NCBI GenBank assembly: GCA_030145035.1
Contig: JAQYWL010000024.1
Span: 1 to 10,024 of the forward strand
Reading direction: 5' to 3'
DNA: 10,024 nucleotides
From: Desulfobacteria bacterium
GTDB lineage: Bacteria > Desulfobacterota > Desulfobacteria > Desulfobacterales > C00003060
Part shown: piece by piece, positions 1 to 6,310 of the stretch
Layout of the letters: each line of letters begins with the position of its first letter
Numbering within the stretch: position 1 is the first letter of the stretch
The notes under the pieces: model-generated
Told to the model about the DNA's origin: nothing
The model's database searches: none
The model's input: only the letters and a program-made list of their open reading frames with translations
Made by a program: the position numbers and the translations under genes

Positions 1-134
1 GACGGGCGCTCGCGATGGCGGGCAGGCTGTCATAGATGAAAAAGTAGGTCGGTAGAGTGTCTTCCGGAAATGTGCAGAATGGGTAATGAATGTTCCAGGG
101 GTATTGATGACAAGCTGCATGAGCCTTTCCAGTA
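1..134. other. Left edge, no gene that can be supported
   Basis: On the minus strand an ATG at 118-120 follows a GGAAAGG Shine-Dalgarno-like stretch and opens a frame that runs off the window (begins MQLVINTPGTFI). A second minus-strand frame is also open across the same bases (ends FIYDSLPAIASAR at the edge). Nothing in the window decides between them. The first twelve residues recall some Cas1 N-termini, but the similarity stops there. The stretch lies directly downstream of the terminator of the H1-like gene, so a new transcription unit could begin here. Confidence 0.2.
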
Positions 135-178
135 CCAAAAACACAAAAACCCCACCTCTCTTGATGAGAAATGGGGTT
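135..178 (-). terminator. Rho-independent terminator of the nucleoid-protein genes
   Basis: Read on the minus strand, AACCCCA (178-172) pairs with TGGGGTT (154-148), and an inner TCTC/GAGA pair extends the stem. A T-rich run (TTTTTGTGTTTTT) follows at 149-137. It lies about 130 nt past the stop of the H1-like gene in the right orientation to end that transcript. Confidence 0.8.
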
Positions 179-308
179 CTCAGTTTCAGTTCATGGCACC
201 CTCTTGGTTGGGGTTTACGGGCAAATGCGAATCTCATCCGTAAGTATCAAGAAAGGCCATATTAGTCAACCGGTAAGCTGGTTCAGGCGGGAGGGTAGAA
301 GTTCAGCA

Positions 309-686
309 TCACGCCCCCATATAAACACCCCTCCCAGCTCTCTTGATCTTCCCCTGCTTACCAGCCCTGAAAAGGATATTCCTGATCGTTTTGTCCGCAA
401 GCCCGGACTTCTTTATCAATGTGGGAACGTCAGCACCCTTCTTTGATCTCTTGATAATGTTCACAACCTGGTCAGTGGCTGTTAGTTTTGCAGCCTTCTT
501 TTTTGCAGGAGCTTTCTTCTTCGCAGGAGCCTTCTTTGCAGTCTTAGCCTTCGGTTTCGGTTTCGCTTTTGCAGCAGGTTGAGCCTTCTCCAACTTGGCC
601 ACCTTCTTCGCCATCGCTTCGGTCTTTCTGGTCAGAGCCTTGATCTCCTTCGTTACCGCCTGCACTTCCTTCTTCAGATTTTTCAT
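309..686 (-). CDS. Histone H1-like lysine/alanine-rich DNA-binding protein
   Basis: This is a 125-residue, strongly basic protein. Residues 1-36 have a heptad-like pattern rich in Lys, Glu and Ala that predicts a coiled coil. Residues 37-68 are a low-complexity tail of Ala-Lys-Pro repeats (KKAPAKKKAPAKKKAAK) like the C-terminal tail of histone H1 and bacterial H1 mimics such as BpH1 and HctB. Residues 69-125 form a compact segment (DQVVNIIKRSKKGADVPTL onward, ending GRGVYMGA) that looks like a winged helix-turn-helix. The start is supported by AGGAGG nine bases upstream of the ATG. It probably coats or compacts DNA through the tail and docks with the C-terminal domain; this is inferred from composition. 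It lies downstream of the HU/IHF gene on the same strand, 132 bases away, and ends before a clear terminator. The two could be one transcript, although a heptamer repeat sits in the gap. Confidence 0.8.
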   Translation of the reverse strand: MKNLKKEVQAVTKEIKALTRKTEAMAKKVAKLEKAQPAAKAKPKPKAKTAKKAPAKKKAPAKKKAAKLTATDQVVNIIKRSKKGADVPTLIKKSGLADKTIRNILFRAGKQGKIKRAGRGVYMGA

Positions 687-765
687 GACCGCTTTCCTCC
701 TCTTTTAGTTTCTTAGTAATGAAATTCGTGTCTTTTGTGGCAGAAAAATTTTTGCTACTTCTTGC

Positions 766-800
766 TTTGAGCTTTCAGCCTTGAGCTTTGAGCTTTGAGC
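766..800. repeat. Heptamer tandem repeat, unit TTTGAGC
   Basis: There are five consecutive 7-bp units: 766-772, 773-779 (TTTCAGC), 780-786 (CTTGAGC), 787-793 and 794-800. Two units have single changes. The array fills part of the gap between the HU/IHF stop and the H1-like start and is non-coding. Confidence 0.9.
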
Positions 801-818
801 TTTTACGGCTTGTCCGGG

Positions 819-1109
819 TTAGGTTTTGGCTTCTTTATAGTCGACCCTTTCCTTCAATTCCTTCCCGCATTTGAAGAAGGGTAGTTTCTTGGGTGGTACC
901 TGCTTCGGTTCTCCTGTCTTGGGGTTCTTGCCCATGTAGCCTTTATAGTCCTTGACATAAATGCTGCAAAAATCCCTGATCTCGACCCGGTCACCAGAAG
1001 CAAGGGCGTTGGACATTTTATCAAAGAACAGCTCGACGACCTGCTCGGATTTTGATTTTGACAGGCCGGTTTCCTTGCGTAGGGTGTCTATGAGATCGGT
1101 CTTGTTCAT
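819..1109 (-). CDS. HU/IHF-family nucleoid DNA-bending protein
   Basis: This 96-residue protein has the normal HU/IHF length. The N-terminal helices (MNKTDLIDTL...) form the dimerisation body. The beta-arm with the DNA-kinking Pro is present in KNPKTGEP (residues about 60-67), followed by the family ending PPKKLPFFKCGKELKERVD. It bends double-stranded DNA as a dimer, for nucleoid packing, recombination or transcription control. The ATG at 1107-1109 is chosen over the upstream in-frame start at 1211 because AAGGAG lies about seven bases before it, the family begins here, and the predicted promoter lies between the two. One oddity is that the usual Gly-Phe-Gly of the family (GFGSF) reads DFCSI, and a second Cys replaces the usual Pro in FKPGKEL. 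It is closer to IHF-like proteins than to HU, but alpha or beta subunit cannot be assigned. Next downstream is the H1-like gene. Confidence 0.92.
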   Translation of the reverse strand: MNKTDLIDTLRKETGLSKSKSEQVVELFFDKMSNALASGDRVEIRDFCSIYVKDYKGYMGKNPKTGEPKQVPPKKLPFFKCGKELKERVDYKEAKT

Positions 1110-1120
1110 GTAGGCTCTCC

Positions 1121-1438
1121 TTAGAATATCAGTTGGATTTGATTGATAGAGTATTGTTGGGAAGATGTCAAGGGATGTTGAGGGGTTATCAGGAGGTTGA
1201 GAAAGCCGCACACCTCATCCCAAACAGGATCGAGTTGCTTATGCATCAATTCAAACGCTACGGAGCCCTGTTTTCTACTCAACGCGTCCCTTATGTCGGA
1301 ATTCTGAGCAGCAAACATTTCGTCCCACATTTCGATCATCGGATAAGGGGGCGAGGTAACCACCAAATGAACACTTTTTGAAGGGATAGCCTCCATATTT
1401 TTTGAATTTTCAAAGAAAATCCGATGAGTTGTTTTCAT
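1121..1438 (-). pseudogene. Truncated DNA methyltransferase (N-terminal remnant)
   Basis: From the ATG at 1436-1438, which has AGGAAGG a few bases upstream, the first ~84 codons read as the start of a site-specific DNA methyltransferase. The catalytic motif IV TSPPYPM is followed by IEMWDEMF and, further on, LDPVWDEV. In intact relatives of this beta-type N4-cytosine/N6-adenine family the next residues lead into the SAM-binding FxGxG and target-recognition parts, for a total of about 300 residues or more. Here the similarity stops near position 1190 (after VWDEVCGFLN). The frame then runs through the HU/IHF promoter to a stop at 1121. The SAM-binding motif is missing, so activity is not expected. 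An in-frame upstream start at 1492 would add 18 residues without a good ribosome site. No restriction endonuclease is visible nearby. The breakpoint suggests a deletion that fused the methyltransferase 5' end to the HU/IHF upstream region. Confidence 0.8.
1143..1171 (-). promoter_or_regulatory. Sigma70-type promoter for the HU/IHF gene
   Basis: On the minus strand TTGACA (1171-1166) and TATCAA (1148-1143) are separated by exactly 17 bases. The predicted start is about 25 bases upstream of the HU/IHF ATG and leaves room for the AAGGAG ribosome site. The promoter sits inside the 3' part of the broken methyltransferase frame. Confidence 0.65.
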
Positions 1439-1627
1439 GAACCTTCCTCCGTCTGGAAATTGTGATATTGCATATCTTGGATTAACAGTCAAAGAAGAAT
1501 GAACCCCCAGACCGGCGAAGATCTGTTGCTGGGGTCGAGGCGAGTGGTGACTTTTAGGTGTTCCGAGGTGTTGAGGGAGAGGATTAATGGGGAGGGATAG
1601 GTTTTTTATTAGGAGGAAAGAGTGGGG

Positions 1628-3022
1628 CTAATCATCCGCCGTAGGCGGACTCGCGTAGAATATCTTTCCAGGGTTCAGGATGCCGTTGGGGTCGAACACG
1701 GCTTTGATACGCTTCATCAGGGCAAGCTCTTCGCTGCCAATCTCCATGCCTATATACGGGGCCTTGGTGATCCCGACCCCGTGTTCGCCAGAAATGGTTC
1801 CCCCCAGTGCAATCGTCTTCCCGAATAGCTCTTCGACAGCAGATTCAGCCTTTTCAAGGGTCTCCTTATCACGCCGGTCAAGCATGATGTTGAAGTGGAT
1901 ATTGCCGTCACCCGCATGACCAAAGGTCACAATGGTCAGTCCGGTCCTGCTTCTCAGCTCATCTATCCATTCAACCATGTCCGGGATTCGGTTGCGCGGC
2001 ACGACGATGTCTTCGTTGATCTTGTCAGGCCCGAGCCGAAAAAGCGCAGGGGATATGGCCTGACGCGCCCTCCAAAGGTCTTTTGCTTCTTGTTCAGAGC
2101 TCGCCACCTTTATCTGATGGGCACCGCCCTTGTCGCAAATGGCTACAAGGTGTTGGAGGGTCGCCTCAACTGCGGAGGGGCTCCCGTCAATGTCCATCAG
2201 CAGCATGGCACCAGCGTCCACAGGGAGCCCTATATCCAGGTAATCCTCAACACACCTTATGGCAGATTGATCTATATACTCGACTGTCCTGGGTACAACC
2301 CCTGAGCGGATGATCTCACAAACCGTCCTTGCAGCGTCCTTAATCCGGGAAAAGACCACACTCAGTGTGCGAACCACCTCAGGGAGAGGGAACAACCGCA
2401 GCACAATTTTCGTAATAACCCCTAAGGTACCTTCCGAACCAACCATGAGCCGGGTCAAATCGTACCCTACCACACCCTTGGCCGTACGCACGCCGGTCCT
2501 AATGATCCCTCCGGTAGGAAGCACTACCTCAAGGCCCAGGACATAATCGCGCGTCACACCATACTTGACGGCACGGGGTCCGCCTGCGCACTCAGCAACA
2601 TTTCCTCCCAACGTACTGTATGGGGCACTTGACGGATCAGGTGGATAGAAAAGCCCCTTTTCCTCCACTACTTCCTGAAAATGGCCTGTAACGACGCCAG
2701 GCTCTACCTCTGCCACAAGATTGTCGGTATCAATGGCCAGGATGCGGCTGAAACGGGTCATGACCAGGACCAGCCCGCCTTGAACTGCAAGGGCGCCGCC
2801 GGTCATCCCGGTACCGGCACCCCTGGGTACCACAAAAAATGGATACTCATTTGCCAGTTTTAGGATATCCGAGACTTCGTCTGTATTGGCCGGAAAGGCC
2901 ACGGCATCCGGACGGCAGTGACGGTTCGTGGCATCGTAGGCATAACAGAGCAGGTCCTCTGCTGCGGTTGTGACGTGCTCTCGGCCAACGATCGCCTCGA
3001 TCTTAGGTATGATCGAAGTCAA
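1628..3022 (-). CDS. glcD: FAD-linked 2-hydroxyacid dehydrogenase, GlcD/D-lactate dehydrogenase family
   Basis: The protein is a two-domain VAO-type flavoenzyme that oxidises a 2-hydroxyacid (glycolate, D-lactate or similar) to the 2-oxoacid and passes electrons to an Fe-S partner or the respiratory chain. Numbered from the TTG at 3091, the FAD-binding half carries PRGAGTGMTGGA (89-100), PPDPSS (150-155), GGNVAECAGG (162-171) and VGSEGTLG (217-224). The C-terminal FAD-oxidase domain carries EDIVVPRNRIPDMV (360-373), FGHAGDGNIHF (390-400), ISGEHGVG (433-440) and FDPNGILNPGKIF (466-478). The start is uncertain. The frame is open to a TTG at 3089-3091, but residues 1-21 from there are encoded by the inserted palindrome, and family similarity begins about SIIPKIEAIVG. 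I therefore choose the TTG at 3020-3022 (464 residues). Neither TTG has a convincing ribosome site. No GlcF-type Fe-S subunit or lactate permease is in the window, so the substrate is unresolved. Confidence 0.9.
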   Translation of the reverse strand: MTSIIPKIEAIVGREHVTTAAEDLLCYAYDATNRHCRPDAVAFPANTDEVSDILKLANEYPFFVVPRGAGTGMTGGALAVQGGLVLVMTRFSRILAIDTDNLVAEVEPGVVTGHFQEVVEEKGLFYPPDPSSAPYSTLGGNVAECAGGPRAVKYGVTRDYVLGLEVVLPTGGIIRTGVRTAKGVVGYDLTRLMVGSEGTLGVITKIVLRLFPLPEVVRTLSVVFSRIKDAARTVCEIIRSGVVPRTVEYIDQSAIRCVEDYLDIGLPVDAGAMLLMDIDGSPSAVEATLQHLVAICDKGGAHQIKVASSEQEAKDLWRARQAISPALFRLGPDKINEDIVVPRNRIPDMVEWIDELRSRTGLTIVTFGHAGDGNIHFNIMLDRRDKETLEKAESAVEELFGKTIALGGTISGEHGVGITKAPYIGMEIGSEELALMKRIKAVFDPNGILNPGKIFYASPPTADD

Positions 3023-3027
3023 AGATT

Positions 3028-3178
3028 GATGGTCTCGTAAAAAGTCCGCATTAGACGGCAAAGTAAAAAGTTCCAAATTCAAGGCGCACAAATCCTGAGG
3101 AATGAGGCGTACTTATAGTACGTCGCAGTGACGAAGGATGCAGCGCAACGCAGAAGTTGGACTTTTTACGAAGCCGTC
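3028..3178. mobile_element. 151-bp MITE-like palindromic element between dnaA-like and glcD
   Basis: The ends are 20-bp terminal inverted repeats with three mismatches (3028-3047 and 3159-3178; shared core TCGTAAAAAGTC / GACTTTTTACGA). The centre is a perfect dyad CGTACT-TAT-AGTACG (3108-3122), and the arms between are imperfectly complementary, so the whole unit can fold into one long hairpin. The left arm also holds a second copy of the end core (GTAAAAAGTTCC, 3063-3074). An identical 11-bp direct repeat GTCAAAGATTG flanks it (3018-3028 and 3176-3186), partly overlapping the ends, as expected from a target duplication. No transposase is encoded. It begins at the stop codon of the DnaA-like gene and donates sequence in frame with glcD. 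From memory, this end core is common in Desulfobacterota intergenic repeats; I could not search for it. Confidence 0.75.
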
Positions 3179-4559
3179 AAAGATTGCCTGATTCCAGCCT
3201 TTTGGAAAGGAACTCCACCTGTTTCTGTACAGGCCCCTGTTCTCGAATGAGCCTTTCAACTACGCCGACGGCATGAAGGGTGGTGGCATGGTAGCGATTG
3301 AAGCTCTGGCCAATCGCCTGGAAAGACTGGCCTGTGTGCCGGCGGGCCAGGTACATGGCAATCTGTCTGGGCTGGACAATGCTCCGCTTGCGGGAGCGGG
3401 ACACGATCTCCTCCATGCTGACGTTGCAATATTTGCAAACCAGTTTTTGAATGCTCTCTATAGTGATTTCCTGAGATCGTCGCACAATATTCCTGACAAC
3501 GCTTTCAGCCAGTTTAACATCTGTGCGCACCTTGAGTAGCGAAGCCTTGGCCGCAACTCCGATCAGACCGCTTTCCAGTTGCCTTACATTCGCGGTGAGC
3601 TCGCTGGCAAGATAATGGACTATGTCTTGCGGGATCTCAAGCGATTTCAATGATGCCTTTTTGTTGATAATGCGTACACGAGTCTCGTAATCGGGTGATT
3701 CTATACTCGATATGACACCGGAAGACATTCGCGATGTGAGCTTTCCGTCCATCTTGGGGATATCGTCAGGCAGAAGACTGCTTGTAAAAATAAGCTTTTT
3801 TCCTGCCGCAAGCAGGGCATCAAGGGTGTAACCTAACTCGTGCTGGGTTTTTTCCTTGCCACTCAAGAACTGCACGTCTTCTAAAAGCAGCACATCACAC
3901 TGCCGCCGATACTTCTCCTTGAACTGTTCAATGCTGTCATGCCGGAGTGCGTAAACCATGGCATTGGTAAAATCCTCTGCCGTCATGTAGCAAATTCGGA
4001 TGGCAGGATTCTGATTCAGGATGTGGTTCCCTATGGCCTGGGAAAGATGACTCTTGCCAAGACCTGTCTTTGACAAAAGAAAGAGGGCATTGTGGCAAAC
4101 ATTTCCCCCAGAGGCCAGGGACAGGGCTGCACTATGAGCAAAACTATTGCACCCACCCACAACGAATTGATCGAATGTAAACTCCTTCTGGAGGAGAAAT
4201 AGCGCTTCTCGTCGTCTTGGGATATGGGGAAGAACAAGTTGCGCCTCCTCTTCTGCGCCATAACGTCCGTCTCTATCATCCTGATCGCAGACCTCCAGCA
4301 CGATTCGCCAGGGCCTTTGACAAATCTCCTCTATCTCTGCTCGAATCAGGCCGAGATAATGGCGCGTGACCCAGTTCTTGAAGAAACTACTGGGGCAACC
4401 CAGCACGGTTTGGTCGTCTCTAGGTCCGACCCACTTAAGCGGCTCAATCCAGACCATGAAACTGTGGTGAGGGACCTTTTTATGAATGCAAGCCTTCGCT
4501 TGATTCCAACAAGATTCCGGGCTGTAGCTTAAAGCTTCATGATAATGTGACACGATCAT
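3177..4559 (-). CDS. Divergent DnaA-family AAA+ protein (probable DnaA paralogue)
   Basis: From the ATG at 4557-4559 the protein has 460 residues, the normal DnaA length, with all four domains. Domain I (about 15-75) has WNQAKACI and SFMVWIEPL. A short linker leads to domain III, starting at FTFDQFVVGGCN. Walker A is SKTGLGKS (163-170), where the usual first Gly is Ser. Walker B is LLLEDVQF (224-231). Sensor I is IFTSS (257-261), the Arg finger of box VII is in LTSRMSSG (R277), and sensor II is NVRQLES (324-330). Domain IV has RSIVQPRQIAMYLA and NRYHATTLHAV. Aligned to E. coli DnaA, R399, R407, H434 and T436 are kept, but D433 is Tyr (423) and T435 is Ala (425), both of which read DnaA-box bases, and one Gly of the GG loop is lost. 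No dnaN, recF or consensus DnaA box is nearby, so this is more likely a paralogue than the initiator. An in-frame ATG at 4736 adds 59 residues with no family similarity or ribosome site. The stop lies in the direct repeat flanking the MITE-like element. Confidence 0.85.
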   Translation of the reverse strand: MIVSHYHEALSYSPESCWNQAKACIHKKVPHHSFMVWIEPLKWVGPRDDQTVLGCPSSFFKNWVTRHYLGLIRAEIEEICQRPWRIVLEVCDQDDRDGRYGAEEEAQLVLPHIPRRREALFLLQKEFTFDQFVVGGCNSFAHSAALSLASGGNVCHNALFLLSKTGLGKSHLSQAIGNHILNQNPAIRICYMTAEDFTNAMVYALRHDSIEQFKEKYRRQCDVLLLEDVQFLSGKEKTQHELGYTLDALLAAGKKLIFTSSLLPDDIPKMDGKLTSRMSSGVISSIESPDYETRVRIINKKASLKSLEIPQDIVHYLASELTANVRQLESGLIGVAAKASLLKVRTDVKLAESVVRNIVRRSQEITIESIQKLVCKYCNVSMEEIVSRSRKRSIVQPRQIAMYLARRHTGQSFQAIGQSFNRYHATTLHAVGVVERLIREQGPVQKQVEFLSKRLESGNL

Positions 4560-5034
4560 TGCCTCTCGCAAAAAAGGGTTCACAATAGATGCTGCATGAG
4601 AATTGAAAAATCCGTGGGGTGCCAGGGTATCAAGAATTATGCATCGCCCATATAACAAGTTGGAAAGACCCGAAAATGCTGAATTTTGACGAAATACCTG
4701 AAGCGCAGTCTCGTATCTTGACAGAACACGCCACATCTAAACTATCGGTTATGCGTTGTCAAACCGAAAGGTCTGGAGTCTTGATTAGTTCGTGAAATAT
4801 TTTTCAACAGTCCATGACTAATTAATATCATTATATTCTGGATGAAGGTTCGCTCAAAAGCTCTACAATTCACTCTTTCCCCAAATAGCGATTTTGTTTT
4901 AGTATTTTAAGGCATTGGCTGATCTCACAGTCATTTTTGAACACCCCATCGATACTAAAAAAGCTCTGTTTTTCTCCATTTTTCTTCTATTTTCTTAAAA
5001 TTGCACCTGAACTTCCTTTTACCGTTATGGCAGC

Positions 5035-5067
5035 CTGTTTTTACCAGAAAAAAAAGTCTGTTTTTAC
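5035..5067 (+). repeat. Two direct copies of CTGTTTTTAC, 23 bp apart
   Basis: Identical 10-mers lie at 5035-5044 and 5058-5067, with starts 23 bases apart. A related TCTGTTTTTC lies at 4965-4974 and a partial CTGTTTG begins at 5069. Spacing near two helical turns on one strand suggests a possible operator or iteron for a protein binding upstream of pdxA, or controlling the divergent DnaA-like gene. This is inference only. Confidence 0.45.
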
Positions 5068-5070
5068 TCT

Positions 5071-5112
5071 GTTTGTTGCGTTTATTGTGTTTCTTGTGTT
5101 AACCCAATGAAC
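5071..5112 (+). repeat. 9-bp tandem repeats GTTTNTTGY with an inverted copy
   Basis: Three abutting units, GTTTGTTGC (5071-5079), GTTTATTGT (5080-5088) and GTTTCTTGT (5089-5097), are followed by a palindromic GTTAAC (5098-5103). An inverted unit CCAATGAAC then follows (5104-5112; reverse complement GTTCATTGG). The array is non-coding, 40-80 bases upstream of pdxA. It resembles short GTTTNTTGG-type arrays I associate with sulfate-reducer intergenic DNA, from memory. Confidence 0.7.
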
Positions 5113-5116
5113 GAAG

Positions 5117-5134
5117 TTGGGACAAGGTCCCCAA
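5117..5134 (+). promoter_or_regulatory. Small hairpin in the pdxA leader
   Basis: TTGGGAC (5117-5123) and GTCCCCAA (5127-5134) can pair over a 3-base loop with one bulged C. No T-run follows, so it is not an intrinsic terminator. It ends about 11 bases before the AGG (5146-5148) that precedes the GTG start, so it could affect mRNA stability or ribosome access. Confidence 0.35.
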
Positions 5135-5154
5135 AGTCTTATTGCAGGTAAGCC

Positions 5155-6213
5155 GTGAAAGGCATAACAAAGCGTCCCATCATAGGGATCACCATGGGGG
5201 ATCCTGTCGGGATCGGACCCGAAATCATCTTAAAAGCGATTGCCGAAGGGTCGGTTTATGAGAGCTGCTGTCCCTTGGTTCTGGGCGATGTAGCGGTAAT
5301 GACAGCCACAAACCAGTGGCTGGGAACCGGTCTCACGATTCGTCCTGTGGATGCCCCAGAGGCCGGGCTCTACCAATCGGGTAGCATCGATGTGATCGGG
5401 CTCTCTGACTTCAATCACGCTCAGCTTCAATACGGGCACCCTACCCAAGAAACCGGCCGCGCCATGGTGGCCTACGTAACTCAGAGTGCCGACTGGGCCA
5501 TAAAAGGGCGCATTCATGGCCTTGCGACCTGTCCCATCAACAAGCTGGCCATGCACATGGCAGGGGTCGACTTTGATGGCCATACGGAACTCCTGGCGCA
5601 ACGCACCAAGACCTCAGACTATGTCATGATGCTGGCCGGAAGCAGGCTTCGGGTGGCCCTTGCAACCATCCATCTTCCTCTGTCCGAGGTCCCCAAAAAA
5701 CTTACGGACGAAGCGGTCTTTAAAACGATTCGCATTACAGAAGAGGCCCTCAGGAACTCCTTTGGTATTCCGAGGCCGAAACTGGCAGTGGCAGCCCTGA
5801 ACCCGCACGCGGGGGAAGGTGGCTTGTTTGGAGATGAAGAGAGCAGGATCATCTCGCCGGCCATCCGCAAGGCTGCTGAGGCAGGAGTTCATGTATCCGG
5901 TCCGTATCCACCAGATACCCTCTTTTATTGGGCCTTAAAGGGCAAATGGGATGCAGTGATTGCCATGTACCATGACCAGGGCCTCATCCCATTTAAGATG
6001 GTCCATTTTGCAGATGGCGTAAACACCACCCTGGGCCTGCCCATTGTGCGCACATCTGTCGATCATGGCACGGCGTATGATATTGCAGGCACAGGCAGGG
6101 CCGATCCCGGAAGCCTTGTGGCTGCAATACGAATGGCTGCCCAGCAGGCCACGCAGAGGGCAGAGGGCAGAGGGCAGAGGGCAAACTGTAGCAATGCTCC
6201 ATCATGGGTGTAA
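5155..6213 (+). CDS. pdxA: 4-hydroxythreonine-4-phosphate dehydrogenase (vitamin B6 synthesis)
   Basis: PdxA oxidises 4-phosphohydroxy-L-threonine with NAD(P)+ to an unstable ketone; PdxJ then condenses the product with deoxyxylulose 5-phosphate to make pyridoxine 5'-phosphate. The enzyme is a cytosolic, metal-dependent homodimer. The family N-terminus ITMGDPVGIGPEI (12-24) is clear. The three metal-binding His are in DGHTELLA (H143), LNPHAGEGG (H218) and MYHDQGLIPF (H273), and TSVDHGTAYDIAGTGRADP (300-318) closes the active site. The GTG start at 5155 has AGG seven bases upstream and fits the family start. The family fold ends near residue 332. The last ~20 residues (TQRAEGRGQR...) are translated from a 7-bp tandem repeat and flanking DNA, and the stop comes from an inserted element, so this tail is not ancestral. 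PdxA2-type phospho-threonate/erythronate dehydrogenases are related, but no sugar-acid kinase is adjacent, so PdxA is preferred. pdxJ is not in the window. Confidence 0.93.
   Translation: MKGITKRPIIGITMGDPVGIGPEIILKAIAEGSVYESCCPLVLGDVAVMTATNQWLGTGLTIRPVDAPEAGLYQSGSIDVIGLSDFNHAQLQYGHPTQETGRAMVAYVTQSADWAIKGRIHGLATCPINKLAMHMAGVDFDGHTELLAQRTKTSDYVMMLAGSRLRVALATIHLPLSEVPKKLTDEAVFKTIRITEEALRNSFGIPRPKLAVAALNPHAGEGGLFGDEESRIISPAIRKAAEAGVHVSGPYPPDTLFYWALKGKWDAVIAMYHDQGLIPFKMVHFADGVNTTLGLPIVRTSVDHGTAYDIAGTGRADPGSLVAAIRMAAQQATQRAEGRGQRANCSNAPSWV
6153..6180. repeat. Heptamer tandem repeat, unit GCAGAGG, inside the pdxA 3' end
   Basis: Four perfect 7-bp units (6153-6159, 6160-6166, 6167-6173, 6174-6180) are followed by a partial GCA. 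Because 7 is not a multiple of 3, each gain or loss of a unit changes the reading frame of the pdxA tail. One alternative frame meets TAG at 6188-6190, directly after the array. Confidence 0.92.
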
Positions 6214-6310
6214 ATCAAGATTGTTGGTTATTGAGTTCAATGTCCCCAAAACTAAATACGCAGCAAACGGACACGGATTTTCTCATTGCCAAGAGCCGTG
6301 ATTTACACTC
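6206..6310. mobile_element. 105-bp MITE-like element with 9-bp target duplication
   Basis: The 12-bp terminal inverted repeats GGGTGTAAATCA (6206-6217) and TGATTTACACTC (6299-6310) differ at one position. A perfect 9-bp direct repeat CTCCATCAT flanks the unit on both sides (6197-6205 and 6311-6319). The interior has no open frame for a transposase. The left end contains the TAA that stops pdxA (6211-6213). The element lies between the convergent 3' ends of pdxA and the histidine kinase. A 9-bp duplication fits several transposase families; the parent was not identified. Confidence 0.75.

Larger units (their letters stand above)
4560..5154. other. AT-rich divergent intergenic region (dnaA-like / pdxA)
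   Basis: About 600 bases between the divergent starts hold no convincing gene. Positions 4560-4736 are open in the DnaA-like frame but look like leader sequence. A perfect minus-strand TTGACA at 4762-4757 has only a weak -10 (TAGATG, 4739-4734) at 17 bases. The right half is T-rich on the plus strand and carries CTGTTTTTAC copies, a 9-bp repeat array and a small hairpin, listed separately. No consensus TTATNCACA DnaA box was seen. Confidence 0.6.

Noticed and set aside
1..120. Minus-strand frame starting MQLVINTPGTFI, resembling a Cas1 N-terminus
   Set aside because: Similarity ends after about a dozen residues, a second frame is open over the same bases, and no CRISPR repeat or other cas gene is present.
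1505..1536. CCCCAG/CTGGGG hairpin as terminator of glcD
   Set aside because: The stem is only six pairs with a long loop and no clear T-run follows on the minus strand.
4560..4736. 59-residue N-terminal extension of the DnaA-like protein
   Set aside because: No ribosome site before the ATG at 4736 and no family similarity; length and domain I fit the ATG at 4557-4559.
4737..5154. Replication origin next to a DnaA-family gene
   Set aside because: AT-rich, but no consensus DnaA boxes, no dnaN/recF/gidA neighbours; only iteron-like 9-mers remain as a hypothesis.
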